This document shows positions 1 to 7,099 of a stretch of DNA of 64,000 nucleotides, in pieces. The position numbers and the translations under genes are program-made. The stretch lies in the NCBI GenBank assembly GCA_009777715.1, contig WRLH01000008.1:1-64000 (forward strand), in the 5' to 3' direction. Numbering within the stretch: the stretch's first letter is position 1; the number at the start of each line of letters is the position of its first letter. The notes beneath the pieces were generated by a model that worked only from the letters and a program-made list of their open reading frames with translations, searched no databases and was not told where the DNA came from. Source of the DNA: Lachnospiraceae bacterium. GTDB taxonomy: Bacteria > Bacillota > Clostridia > Lachnospirales > Lachnospiraceae.

Positions 1-1352
1 GCTATTGGTGGCTCAATGCCAATCCGAAAATTTGGAGCTTTGCAGACATTGCTGTTGGTGAAATGCAATCATATACGTTGTATAACGAAAACGGAAATAA
101 GCGCCGCGTGTTTCAAAACTTCTTAGACGCAAAATCCGGAGATATGATTATATGCTATGAGTCCAATCCGGTAAAACAAGTAGTCGCTTTCGGGCAAATA
201 AGCGCAGAGCATGAAGATGAAAGGATATTTCTTGAAAAAACAGAAGGACTTGCTTCGCCTATCGACTATTCCATTTTAAGGGAATGCCCGGAGTTGGAGA
301 AAATGGAGTTTTTTGTAAATCCAAACGGCACTCTCTTTAAGCTGACTCGCGGAGAATATGACTTCATCGTTGATATGATTAGGGAAGAAAACCCAATCGC
401 GTCCGAACAACCCACTACAAAGTATGGCAAGGCTGAGTTTCTCGATGAAGTCTACATGAGCGAAAGTAACTACGATGTTCTTTGCTCCCTTTTAGAGAAT
501 AAGTCGAATGTGATTCTTCAGGGGGCGCCGGGTGTTGGAAAGACATTTGCGGCAAAACGGCTCGCATATTCAATTATGGGAGAGGTTGACGAAAACCGTA
601 TAGAGCTAATCCAGTTTCATCAAAACTATTCATATGAAGACTTTATAATGGGGTATAAGCCTGTAGACGAAGGATTTGATTTGAAATACGGAATTTTCCA
701 TAGGTTCTGCTTAAAAGCTGCCAATTATCCCGACAAAGACTTCTTCTTCATCATTGATGAAATCAACAGGGGTAATCTGAGCAAGATTTTTGGTGAACTC
801 CTTATGTTGATTGAGCGTGATTATCGAGGGCATAAAGCTACTCTCGCTTATAACGGTTTGCCATTTACTGTTCCAAAAAACCTTTTCATAATAGGAATGA
901 TGAATACAGCCGACCGGAGCCTCGCAATGATAGACTATGCGCTTCGCCGCAGATTCAGTTTCTTTGAAATGGAGCCTGCCTTTGATTCCGAAGGCTTTAC
1001 TAAGTATCAAAATAGTTTGAGCAGCGAAACCCACGAAGATATGGTCGTTTATAAAGCACTCTACGGCGAACGCGGAACTTGGGTACGCCCACTCTCCATG
1101 TGGGATAATCCGATTGAGGTTGACGGCAAGACCGTGAAGCGGTTTGAGTATGTCGGCGAAAATGGCGATACCGACAGGCAACACGAACTACACGAAGCTC
1201 TGCGCTCGATAAGCTCAACCATCGGAAAATGCGAAAAAGCAATATTGAAACTCAACGAGGGAACATCACAGCACACGCTGACAAAACGGCGGATTGAAGC
1301 GTTTTATATCGCCGTATCGCTTATAGAAAGGGAACTTAGGGAGGAAAGCTGA
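1..1352 (+). CDS. EVE-domain McrB-like AAA+ GTPase/ATPase, 5' end cut by window
   Basis: The motor subunit of a McrBC-type modification-dependent restriction system. The frame is open from base 3 to the first in-window ATG at base 63. The codons before it read [13 protein letters not shown], typical of the start of an EVE (modified-base reading) domain, so the true start lies upstream of the window. After the EVE part (to about residue 110 of the ATG-started protein) comes an AAA_5 domain: Walker A GAPGVGKT, Walker [11 protein letters not shown], sensor-1 GMMNTADRS and the arginine stretch ALRRRF. Family knowledge: EVE-McrB proteins bind modified DNA and need the nuclease McrC. No mcrC follows; a Nudix gene on the other strand occupies the place. 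Only a 47-codon frame (1355-1498) starts after a good GGAGG, and I do not recognise it. The gene is probably an orphan remnant. Confidence 0.85.
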   Translation, partial: YWWLNANPKIWSFADIAVGEMQSYTLYNENGNKRRVFQNFLDAKSGDMIICYESNPVKQVVAFGQISAEHEDERIFLEKTEGLASPIDYSILRECPELEKMEFFVNPNGTLFKLTRGEYDFIVDMIREENPIASEQPTTKYGKAEFLDEVYMSESNYDVLCSLLENKSNVILQGAPGVGKTFAAKRLAYSIMGEVDENRIELIQFHQNYSYEDFIMGYKPVDEGFDLKYGIFHRFCLKAANYPDKDFFFIIDEINRGNLSKIFGELLMLIERDYRGHKATLAYNGLPFTVPKNLFIIGMMNTADRSLAMIDYALRRRFSFFEMEPAFDSEGFTKYQNSLSSETHEDMVVYKALYGERGTWVRPLSMWDNPIEVDGKTVKRFEYVGENGDTDRQHELHEALRSISSTIGKCEKAILKLNEGTSQHTLTKRRIEAFYIAVSLIERELREES

Positions 1353-1417
1353 CAATGCGCCTATGCAAGCGAGGCAAAAATGGACTTGCGGTGTTATATT
1401 GTAGAAAGTTTTTATTA

Positions 1418-1906
1418 CTAATCAAAAACAACCTGCCACTTATCATTATTAAATGCTTCAAAACACATCTTAACCTGCGAAGTGGTAGTCTTATCTTCAT
1501 CTAAAATGGGCAATTCACCAAAAGAGAAAAATTTACTTTCTGTTGTTTCTTTATTGGCCTGGAAGCTTCCGCCCTCAATGGAGCAAAGCATGAAGACCTT
1601 GCAAATACCGTATGCTTTTAGGGGCAAATTATGCTTATTTCTATCTTGTATTGCAATAACTCGCAAGGGAATAATGTCTAAACCGACTTCTTCTTTTACC
1701 TCATTGATTGTACTTGAAGCAATCGTTTCATTATAATCAACCCAGCCTCCTGGCAAAGACCATTTCCCTTGTTCTTTTACAAGCAGTATTTTATTATCTT
1801 TAAACATTGCTGCCCGGGTTTCTATTTTGGGCGTTTGGTAACCTGTTTCATTGCAAAATAAATTTGCTACCTTTTCAACGGGGAGATCAGTTTTCATGCC
1901 CATCAC
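1418..1906 (-). CDS. Nudix hydrolase, probably 5'-truncated
   Basis: Nudix-fold pyrophosphohydrolase, likely acting on a nucleoside-diphosphate sugar such as ADP-ribose (family-level inference). The Nudix box is visible as GGWVDYNE followed seven residues later by NEVKEEVGL; the usual Arg before the first Glu is Asn here. The only starts available are GTG 1906 and the ATG next to it. However, recognisable family sequence (AYTKDQYDKERFERVREIS) continues upstream in frame to base 1975, where it meets a TAA at 1976-1978 without any start codon. The N-terminal domain therefore appears to have lost its beginning, close to the IS110 element. It may be a pseudogene or be expressed from the internal GTG. 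Confidence 0.75.
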   Translation of the reverse strand: MMGMKTDLPVEKVANLFCNETGYQTPKIETRAAMFKDNKILLVKEQGKWSLPGGWVDYNETIASSTINEVKEEVGLDIIPLRVIAIQDRNKHNLPLKAYGICKVFMLCSIEGGSFQANKETTESKFFSFGELPILDEDKTTTSQVKMCFEAFNNDKWQVVFD

Positions 1907-2064
1907 TTGAGCAGAAATTTCTCTTACCCTCTCAAAGCGTTCTTTGTCGTATTGGTCTTTTGTATATGCAAATTCTTAAGCCCATTGATTCTATACGCAA
2001 ATAGCGGTATAATACTCATATAAGCATTCCTATAGAGAATGAAATTTGAACTTTGACAAAATAA

Positions 2065-2134
2065 ATAAAATCTCCCAGTATGATGTATGTGAGTCTAGTG
2101 GGACTTAATACATCAGAAAACAAGGAGATTTTAT
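2065..2134 (+). promoter_or_regulatory. Nested hairpin leader that occludes the transposase RBS
   Basis: Three nested perfect inverted repeats: 2065-2075 with 2124-2134 (11 bp), 2081-2088 with 2108-2115 (8 bp), and 2092-2095 with 2102-2105 (4 bp). The 3' arm of the outer stem contains the GGAG of the Shine-Dalgarno sequence, five bases before the ATG at 2139. Folded RNA should hide the ribosome site. This suits translational damping of read-through transposase mRNA, or a left-end structured RNA. Confidence 0.65.
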
Positions 2135-2138
2135 AGCA

Positions 2139-3431
2139 ATGAAAAAGGCAGACCAATCAAAACGTAAACTTGAAGCCGTCACATTAAGGACATTAGTCGT
2201 GGGAATCGACATTGCAAAACAAACCCAATGGGCGAGATTCACCGATTGCCGCGGTATGGAACATGACAAGGCATTTAAATTTGAAAACAATAAAAACGGG
2301 TTCAATGCCATTTTATCAAAAGTTTACCAGATATGCAATGAAGGAAATTTTAATGGCATCATCGTCGGGATGGAACCGACTGGCCACTATTGGAAGCCAT
2401 TGGCCAACTTTCTTATAAGGCAGGCGAAAATAACGGTGGTTTTAGTAAACCCCTACCATGTTAAAAAATCAAAGGAACTTGATGACAACAGCCAGACAAA
2501 GTCAGATAAGAAAGATGCCTTGACGATAGCCCGCCTGGTAAAGGACGGCCGATATTTTGACACTTATCTCCCCCATGATATTTATGCTGAACTTAGGGTT
2601 CTTACAACGGCCCGAATCAGCATGGGCAAGCGGAGGAAGGCAATCAAGAACACAATTACTGCCGTGCTAGATGAATATTTCCCGGAGTTTATAACAGTTT
2701 TTAAACATCCTTATGCCGGCAAGGCCTCCATGCAGATATTAAAGTCGTGTCCGGTTCCCAGATTCATTCTTGAGCTTGGGGTGGACGGAGTGCTTGCCGA
2801 GATAAAGAAAGCGGTAAAAAAGACCGTGGGGCGCAAGAAAGCGCAGCAGTTAGTAGAGGCAGCTAACGAATCAATAGGTGTAGATTATGGTGAAAATGCA
2901 GCCGCCTTTAAAATCAGGCAGTTAGTTGAGGAACTGGAGCTTCTTGAGAGACAGTTTACGTCCATTGAAAATGAAATGGCAGAAGCGCTTACTAAAACAG
3001 GCTTGTCCGGACACCTCTTAAGCATAAAAGGCATAGGCATTGCATCATTGGCGATGTGTTTAGGCGAACTGGGTGATCCGCTCCGCTTCGACGATGCTAG
3101 GCAGATGAGCCGCATGGCGGGATATAACTTGATTGAAGACAGCTCCGGCAAGAATAAGAGCGGAACCTGCATATCAAAACGTGGGCGTAAGAATCTGCGT
3201 TGTGTTCTTTATAAGATGGCAATAACGATGGTGGCAACAAACGAAGAAATGAAAGCTCTTTATAGCTACCTTAAGACACGGGATAAAAATCCCCTAAAGA
3301 AGGTGCAGGCCCTTGTGGTGATAAGCAAAAAAATCCTTACGCTGATATATATCTTGGCAAAGAAGAAAGAGGATTATAATCCGGAATTAGTTTTCAGTGA
3401 CATACGAAAAAGCCAATTGAAAGCGGCGTAA
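2139..3431 (+). CDS. IS110-family transposase (DEDD recombinase)
   Basis: 430 residues, full length for the family. The N-terminal RuvC-like DEDD domain shows the first Asp in VVGIDIAKQT, the Glu in GMEPTGHYW and paired Asp in SDKKDALTIARLV (within residues 20-135). The C-terminal Transposase_20 domain shows LLSIKGIGIASL and the serine-bearing MAGYNLIEDSSGKNKSG followed by SKRGRKNLR (about residues 290-350). IS110 enzymes cut and join DNA with the help of an RNA made from the element's own non-coding end (bridge RNA). SD AAGGAG with start ATG 2139 is convincing but lies in a stable stem. The reading frame is intact. Confidence 0.95.
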   Translation: MKKADQSKRKLEAVTLRTLVVGIDIAKQTQWARFTDCRGMEHDKAFKFENNKNGFNAILSKVYQICNEGNFNGIIVGMEPTGHYWKPLANFLIRQAKITVVLVNPYHVKKSKELDDNSQTKSDKKDALTIARLVKDGRYFDTYLPHDIYAELRVLTTARISMGKRRKAIKNTITAVLDEYFPEFITVFKHPYAGKASMQILKSCPVPRFILELGVDGVLAEIKKAVKKTVGRKKAQQLVEAANESIGVDYGENAAAFKIRQLVEELELLERQFTSIENEMAEALTKTGLSGHLLSIKGIGIASLAMCLGELGDPLRFDDARQMSRMAGYNLIEDSSGKNKSGTCISKRGRKNLRCVLYKMAITMVATNEEMKALYSYLKTRDKNPLKKVQALVVISKKILTLIYILAKKKEDYNPELVFSDIRKSQLKAA

Positions 3432-3450
3432 CCTTTTATATGCCGGTACA

Positions 3451-3596
3451 GGCACAGGGGCAAGGAGGATCTCTCCATCAGCCCATTGAGGCAGCACTTA
3501 AGCAAAATGACTCCCCTGTGCCTTATCCATAAAACAGAATGAAGGAATGTAAGGGCATAGACCCAGCGAGAACTGTTAGGGTAAGTGTATGGATAA
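3451..3596 (+). ncRNA. Candidate IS110 bridge RNA (two abutting stem-loops)
   Basis: Directly after the transposase stop there are two large stem-loops placed end to end. Stem 1 is a perfect 10-bp inverted repeat, 3451-3460 with 3513-3522. Stem 2 is a perfect 8-bp repeat, 3523-3530 with 3589-3596. Each encloses 50-60 nt with smaller pairings (GCC/GGC near 3481-3492; ACCC 3561-3564 with GGGT 3579-3582). Two adjacent internal loops is the layout expected of target- and donor-binding loops. Sequence shows the stems; the bridge-RNA role is inference from the family (IS1111-like members carry it at the right end). Confidence 0.55.
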
Positions 3597-3712
3597 ATAA
3601 CTGGTGTTATTAAATCAATGTTAATGCCTTTTTAGGTATTGATATAAATAATGAAAAATATATCGGGAGATATATTGACAAATTTCAAATATTGAGTTAG
3701 GAGTATAAAACC
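3597..3712. other. AT-rich spacer between IS110 tail and PPOX gene
   Basis: No gene. Holds the right end of the IS element at an unresolved point, a 7-bp hairpin with GGGA loop (3658-3664 with 3669-3675) and an isolated TTGACA at 3675-3680 without a good -10 at normal distance. Confidence 0.5.
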
Positions 3713-4129
3713 ATGCGTGACGCAGAAAAAACCATCGGTAACATTATTGACAAACAAAAAATTTGCCATCTTAGCTCTGTTGATGGCGACGGCTTCCCGA
3801 ATACAAAAGCCATGTTAAGGCCAAGAAAGCGGGACGGCATAAAGCATATTTACCTTTCCACTAACACATCATCAATGCGGGTATCGCAATTTCGGGAAAA
3901 TCCAAAGGCTTGCCTTTATTTTACCGATAGCCGCTTTTTCAGAGGGGTAATGCTGCTCGGAACGGTAGAAGTCATGGAAGATGCCGAACACAAGGAAATG
4001 ATTTGGGAAAACGGCGACACAATATATTATCCGCAAGGCGTGACCGACCCGGATTATTGCGTGTTGAAGTTTACTTCGAAAAAGGGACGGTATTACAGCA
4101 ATTTTAAGAGCGAGGATTTTGAGGCATGA
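3713..4129 (+). CDS. Pyridoxamine 5'-phosphate oxidase-fold (PPOX) protein
   Basis: 138 residues, the size of small split-barrel flavin/FMN or F420-type stress proteins (general stress protein 26-like). N-terminal KQKICHLSSVDGDGFPNTKAM is the strand pair that opens the barrel. HIYLSTNTSSMRVSQFRENP and the later GTVEVMED strand complete the fold. Cofactor and substrate cannot be told from sequence. SD TAGGAG lies eight bases before the ATG. The last residues and stop overlap a 26-bp stretch that is repeated inside the nearby antitoxin gene, so the 3' end may have been rearranged. Probably co-transcribed with xpt 22 bp downstream. Confidence 0.75.
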   Translation: MRDAEKTIGNIIDKQKICHLSSVDGDGFPNTKAMLRPRKRDGIKHIYLSTNTSSMRVSQFRENPKACLYFTDSRFFRGVMLLGTVEVMEDAEHKEMIWENGDTIYYPQGVTDPDYCVLKFTSKKGRYYSNFKSEDFEA

Positions 4130-4148
4130 AAGAATCCATTTTGGAGGG
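4123..4148 (+). repeat. 26-bp direct repeat, copy 1 (PPOX-xpt junction)
   Basis: Identical to 4995-5020. This copy contains the PPOX stop codon and the GGAGGG that acts as the xpt ribosome site. In the other copy the same bases encode GMKESILEG inside the antitoxin. Confidence 0.9.
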
Positions 4149-4151
4149 AAG

Positions 4152-4742
4152 ATGAAAAGCCTTAGAGAAAGAGTCTTGTCGGACGGCAAAGTATTAAATG
4201 ATAATGTTTTGCAGGTTGGAAGCTTTTTAAATCATATGGTTGATATCAATTTACTGCATGAGATTGGCAAAGAATTTGCTAAGGTATTCAAAGATTTAAA
4301 ACCGACAAAGATAATTACCATCGAAGCCTCTGGGATTCCGATGGCGGCCTTATGTGCATTGGAGCTTGGGATTCCGTTTATAGTAGCCAAAAAGCAAAGC
4401 TCATCAATTTTAAAAGAAAATATTTTTAAAGCAGAGGTGTTTTCCTATACGAAACAGAAAGCGTTCAGCATTTACGTTTCCAGAGACGTAATTAAGGGCG
4501 ATGACAGACTGTTGATAATTGATGATTTTCTTGCTTCTGGCGAAGCGGTAAGCGGGTTAATAAAGATTATTAATGAAGCAAATGCAACTCTTGCCGGAGT
4601 AGGGATTTGTATTGAGAAGACCTATCAAAATGGCGCAAAGGACTTATATTCTAAGAATATAAACTTACATAGTTTGGTCCGAATCAAATCATTAGCTGGC
4701 GGAGTAATCAGCTTGTACGATGATGAAAGCAAAAAGTATTGA
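4152..4742 (+). CDS. xpt: Xanthine phosphoribosyltransferase
   Basis: Purine salvage: transfers ribose 5-phosphate from PRPP to xanthine to give XMP. Start chosen at ATG 4152 (MKSLRERVLSDGKVLNDNVL, the usual family N-terminus) with SD GGAGGG, rather than the upstream ATG at 4119 that would overlap the PPOX gene. 196 residues, normal length. The PRPP-binding signature is LLIIDDFLASGEA near residue 128; SGIPMAALCALELGIPF is the hood region. No purine riboswitch is visible upstream; the RBS lies in the 26-bp repeat shared with the antitoxin gene. Confidence 0.92.
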   Translation: MKSLRERVLSDGKVLNDNVLQVGSFLNHMVDINLLHEIGKEFAKVFKDLKPTKIITIEASGIPMAALCALELGIPFIVAKKQSSSILKENIFKAEVFSYTKQKAFSIYVSRDVIKGDDRLLIIDDFLASGEAVSGLIKIINEANATLAGVGICIEKTYQNGAKDLYSKNINLHSLVRIKSLAGGVISLYDDESKKY

Positions 4743-4747
4743 GCTCA

Positions 4748-4776
4748 TTGATTTAAAACGCGAAAAGTGATATAAT
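4748..4776 (+). promoter_or_regulatory. Promoter of the toxin-antitoxin operon
   Basis: -35 TTGATT (4748-4753), 17-bp spacer, extended -10 TGATATAAT (4768-4776). A palindrome AGCAAT-AGA-ATTGCT (4785-4799) sits at the expected transcription start and is a good operator candidate for antitoxin autorepression. Confidence 0.75.
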
Positions 4777-4823
4777 ACTTACTAAGCAATAGAATTGCTA
4801 CAAGCAAAAATGGGAGATTATCC

Positions 4824-5075
4824 ATGAACCATATGACAGCCAAAACGGCACAACAAGATTTTCCCACACTAGTTGACTGCGTTGTCAAGCAAGGAGATAC
4901 CATATCAATTGCAACGGACGATGGTGCAGCGGTCTTAGTTAGCCAAGATGAATGGTACGGTCTACTAGAAACTCTTTATTTACAATCAATTCCCGGCATG
5001 AAAGAATCCATTTTGGAGGGCAAGGCAACACCAATTAGTGAATGCCTTGACAGCGTTGGTTGGGATATAAGTTAA
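4824..5075 (+). CDS. Phd/YefM-family antitoxin
   Basis: 83 residues. The N-terminal part (MTAKTAQQDFPTLVDCV) fits the Phd/YefM DNA-binding fold and DDGAAVLVSQDEWYGLLETLYL is the dimer/helix region. The acidic C-terminus would wrap the toxin. It neutralises the following YoeB-like toxin and represses its own promoter in known systems. The coding sequence holds the second copy of the 26-bp repeat (4995-5020). SD GGGAG precedes the ATG. It overlaps the toxin by 16 bp, as expected for a translationally coupled pair. Confidence 0.88.
   Translation: MNHMTAKTAQQDFPTLVDCVVKQGDTISIATDDGAAVLVSQDEWYGLLETLYLQSIPGMKESILEGKATPISECLDSVGWDIS
4995..5020 (+). repeat. 26-bp direct repeat, copy 2 (within antitoxin)
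   Basis: Exact copy of 4123-4148. Here it is fully coding and fits the normal helix of a YefM-type antitoxin, so this is probably the original and the upstream copy a fragment of a lost related gene. Confidence 0.9.
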
Positions 5076-5359
5076 AGTACGCACGGCGGGCGGAAAAGGA
5101 TTCTCGTTTGCTGGAGCAAGCCGGGCTTCACAAGGTTGCCATCAAGTTATTGGCAATCATCAAAGAAAATCCGTATCAAAACCCACCGCCATATGAAAAA
5201 TTGCAAGGTGATCTAAAGGGTTCATATTCACGCCGGATAAATAAACAGCATCGCTTGCTTTATGATGTTCTTTCAAACGATGAAAACTTGATAGACGAAA
5301 ATGGGAAACCTTATAATGGGATTGTGAAAGTGATACGAATGTGGACACATTATGAGTAG
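5060..5359 (+). CDS. Txe/YoeB-family mRNA interferase toxin
   Basis: 99 residues, RelE superfamily. Ribosome-dependent mRNA cleavage is the known activity. Catalytic-type residues are visible: Glu in YEKLQGDL, Arg in SRRINKQHRLLYDV, and the C-terminal His-Tyr in MWTHYE. A 12-residue insertion (about residues 75-87, NDENLIDENGKPYNG) lengthens the last hairpin compared with E. coli YoeB (84 aa). Start is TTG 5060, inside the antitoxin gene, with no SD of its own, so synthesis depends on antitoxin translation. Intact. Confidence 0.88.
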   Translation: MGYKLKYARRAEKDSRLLEQAGLHKVAIKLLAIIKENPYQNPPPYEKLQGDLKGSYSRRINKQHRLLYDVLSNDENLIDENGKPYNGIVKVIRMWTHYE

Positions 5360-5564
5360 GCAATCCAAATCAATAAAATTTTTGTCCCAAATACCAATAA
5401 AACCATGACGAAACCATCGCTACGCGATGCCTAACATATTTACCCCTATCTATAGCTGTGTTAATATTTTGAATATTGATTCAAATGTCCTGTTACAGGA
5501 AATTCACGGCCAAAAAATTATGTAAAATGGTACTATACTAAGCATAAGATAGGGGGTAAGTTAA
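5360..5564. other. Intergenic region before the glycan locus
   Basis: No gene seen. Small palindromes: CATCGC-TAC-GCGATG near 5415 and TCCTGT-T-ACAGGA near 5488. A possible -10 TATACT lies about 30 bp before the next start, without a clear -35. Confidence 0.4.
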
Positions 5565-5963
5565 ATGCCTGAAGTAACGAGCGATTTTTCATTAGAAGAG
5601 TACATATCAAGTACGATGATTGGTTTGGGTGTCCCGGCACACCTAAAAGGGTACCGCTACCTGCGCAGTGCAATTTTGATTGCGACAAAAGATATGCAGG
5701 TGGTAGGCAGCGTGACAAAGCTTTTGTATCCAGAAGTTGCAAAGCTTTATCAAACAACCAACAGCAAGGTTGAACGCGCAATCAGGAATGCCATTGAGAT
5801 TTCTTGGGAACGCGGAAATGCAAACCTATTTGAGGAGCTTTATGGGTACTCCAACAAAGACGGCCATGAGCGGCCGACTAATAGTGAATACATTGCCAAT
5901 ATTGCTGACCAGATTCAGCTGCGCTTACGCGAGAATGCAAGTGAATTGATAAACGAAAGCTAG
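5565..5963 (+). CDS. Stand-alone Spo0A C-terminal (DNA-binding) domain protein
   Basis: 132 residues that match only the effector domain of the sporulation master regulator Spo0A: GYRYLRSAI, GSVTKLLYPEVA, TTNSKVERAIRNAIEISWERGN and RPTNSEYIANIADQI in order. Spo0A itself has about 120 more residues of receiver domain in front, which is absent. A good SD (GGGGGTAAG) and ATG show that this short form is the natural gene. It should bind DNA constitutively or be controlled by another partner. It sits eight bases before the first glycan gene and is the likely local regulator (inference). Confidence 0.85.
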   Translation: MPEVTSDFSLEEYISSTMIGLGVPAHLKGYRYLRSAILIATKDMQVVGSVTKLLYPEVAKLYQTTNSKVERAIRNAIEISWERGNANLFEELYGYSNKDGHERPTNSEYIANIADQIQLRLRENASELINES

Positions 5964-5971
5964 GGAAAACT

Positions 5972-7087
5972 TTGAAAGACCGAATTTACGTTTGCCACAC
6001 TTTTTATCATGTGTACATAACCTGCGCCAAAGAACTATTGCGAAGCCAAAGCCATTCTAAGCCTTCACAGGCCGCGATAGTCTTAAGCCAGATGTCCACT
6101 GATTTTTGCGACCTCAAAAATCGGCTAGAAGCAGCGGAATTATTCGCGGCGGTTTTTGAATACGATGAAAAAACAAGGGACTTTTTTCCGGAACTAAAAA
6201 AATACCACGCCAACAGCGGCAACCTGCTTACGAACATGATAAACCGGATTATTTACACGAAAAAGCTGGGTAAAGCCCAAATTCCCTTTCTTCCGGTTGA
6301 TTTTCGTGAATACCGCGATGTTTATGTTTACTGTGATTCAGACCCAATCGGGTATTATTTGAATTATGCCAAAATTCCCTACCATGCCATTGAAGACGGC
6401 CTAAACTGCCTTTTGCTTTTTGACGCTGCCCATTATGATAATCGCGGTTTTTTCCGCTTTAAGGCTTGGATGTCGGCAAGGAATTTTATCTTTATCCAGA
6501 ATGGTTATGGAAAATACTGCCTTGACATGGAAGTAAATGATATTTCTGTCCTCAAAAATCCCGGCCCGAATTATATCGGGCAATCACGTGAAAAAATGCT
6601 TAACAGCTTGAATGAAAATTCGATCAACCAGCTGTTAGAAATATTTATTGCAGATAAAAACTCATTAATCCAAAAGCTTAATGATGAAAGCAAGCCAAAA
6701 ACCCTTATCCTCACAGAGCCGTTATGTGATAAAGATACGAGGATAAAAGTCTTTGCCAAAATCATTGACCAGTACGGTCAATCGAACGGAAAAGAAATCC
6801 AGCTAATCATCAAACCGCACCCGATGGATTCAGTTGATTATCAAAAGCATTTTGCCGGAAGCATAGTCCTTGACGGCAAGTTTCCGATGGAAATCCTCAA
6901 TTTGATTCCCAATCTTTATTTTGACCGCGTCATTTCCATTTTTACCGCCCCGGCGGGGATAAAATTTGCCGGGGAAATAATTAGCCTTGGCCGTGATTTT
7001 AAGAAGGACAATCAAGACTCGCGTCCATTCCACGAAAAGCTTAGCAGCTATATTGAGGAAACACTAGCTTTGCCCGGCAAAATATGA
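5972..7087 (+). CDS. GT52/polysialyltransferase-like glycosyltransferase
   Basis: 371 residues, GT-B-like protein resembling bacterial alpha-2,8-polysialyltransferase/GT52 proteins. Visible: RIYVCHTFYHVYITCAKELL at the N-terminus, CDSDPIGYYLNY, AIEDGLNC, LTEPLCDKDTR and IIKPHPMDSVDY; the KPHP motif is typical of sialyl- and capsule transferases. With a CMP-nonulosonate pathway nearby, this enzyme is a reasonable candidate for pseudaminic acid transfer (inference). Start TTG 5972 follows the Spo0A-domain gene by eight bases with a weak SD. Confidence 0.62.
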   Translation: MKDRIYVCHTFYHVYITCAKELLRSQSHSKPSQAAIVLSQMSTDFCDLKNRLEAAELFAAVFEYDEKTRDFFPELKKYHANSGNLLTNMINRIIYTKKLGKAQIPFLPVDFREYRDVYVYCDSDPIGYYLNYAKIPYHAIEDGLNCLLLFDAAHYDNRGFFRFKAWMSARNFIFIQNGYGKYCLDMEVNDISVLKNPGPNYIGQSREKMLNSLNENSINQLLEIFIADKNSLIQKLNDESKPKTLILTEPLCDKDTRIKVFAKIIDQYGQSNGKEIQLIIKPHPMDSVDYQKHFAGSIVLDGKFPMEILNLIPNLYFDRVISIFTAPAGIKFAGEIISLGRDFKKDNQDSRPFHEKLSSYIEETLALPGKI

Positions 7088-7099
7088 TAAAATCAATTC

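Larger units (their letters stand above)
2065..3596 (+). mobile_element. IS110-family insertion element (minimum extent)
   Basis: One IS110-type transposase gene flanked on both sides by non-coding DNA rich in inverted repeats. IS110-family elements normally lack terminal inverted repeats and cause little or no target duplication, so the true ends cannot be read directly. The coordinates cover only the structured leader and structured tail. The left end probably lies between 1976 (where the Nudix homology stops) and 2065; the right end lies between 3597 and the next gene at 3713. Confidence 0.75.

Noticed and set aside
1355..1498. 47-codon frame after McrB as McrC remnant
   Set aside because: Good SD but no McrC motif recognised, so not listed as a gene.
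2041..3686. GAAATTTG (2041-2048) and CAAATTTC (3679-3686) as terminal inverted repeats of the IS
   Set aside because: Only eight AT-rich bases, expected by chance; IS110 elements normally lack terminal inverted repeats.
3675..3705. TTGACA as promoter of the PPOX gene
   Set aside because: No acceptable -10 at 16-18 bp; the next TATAAA is about 24 bp away.
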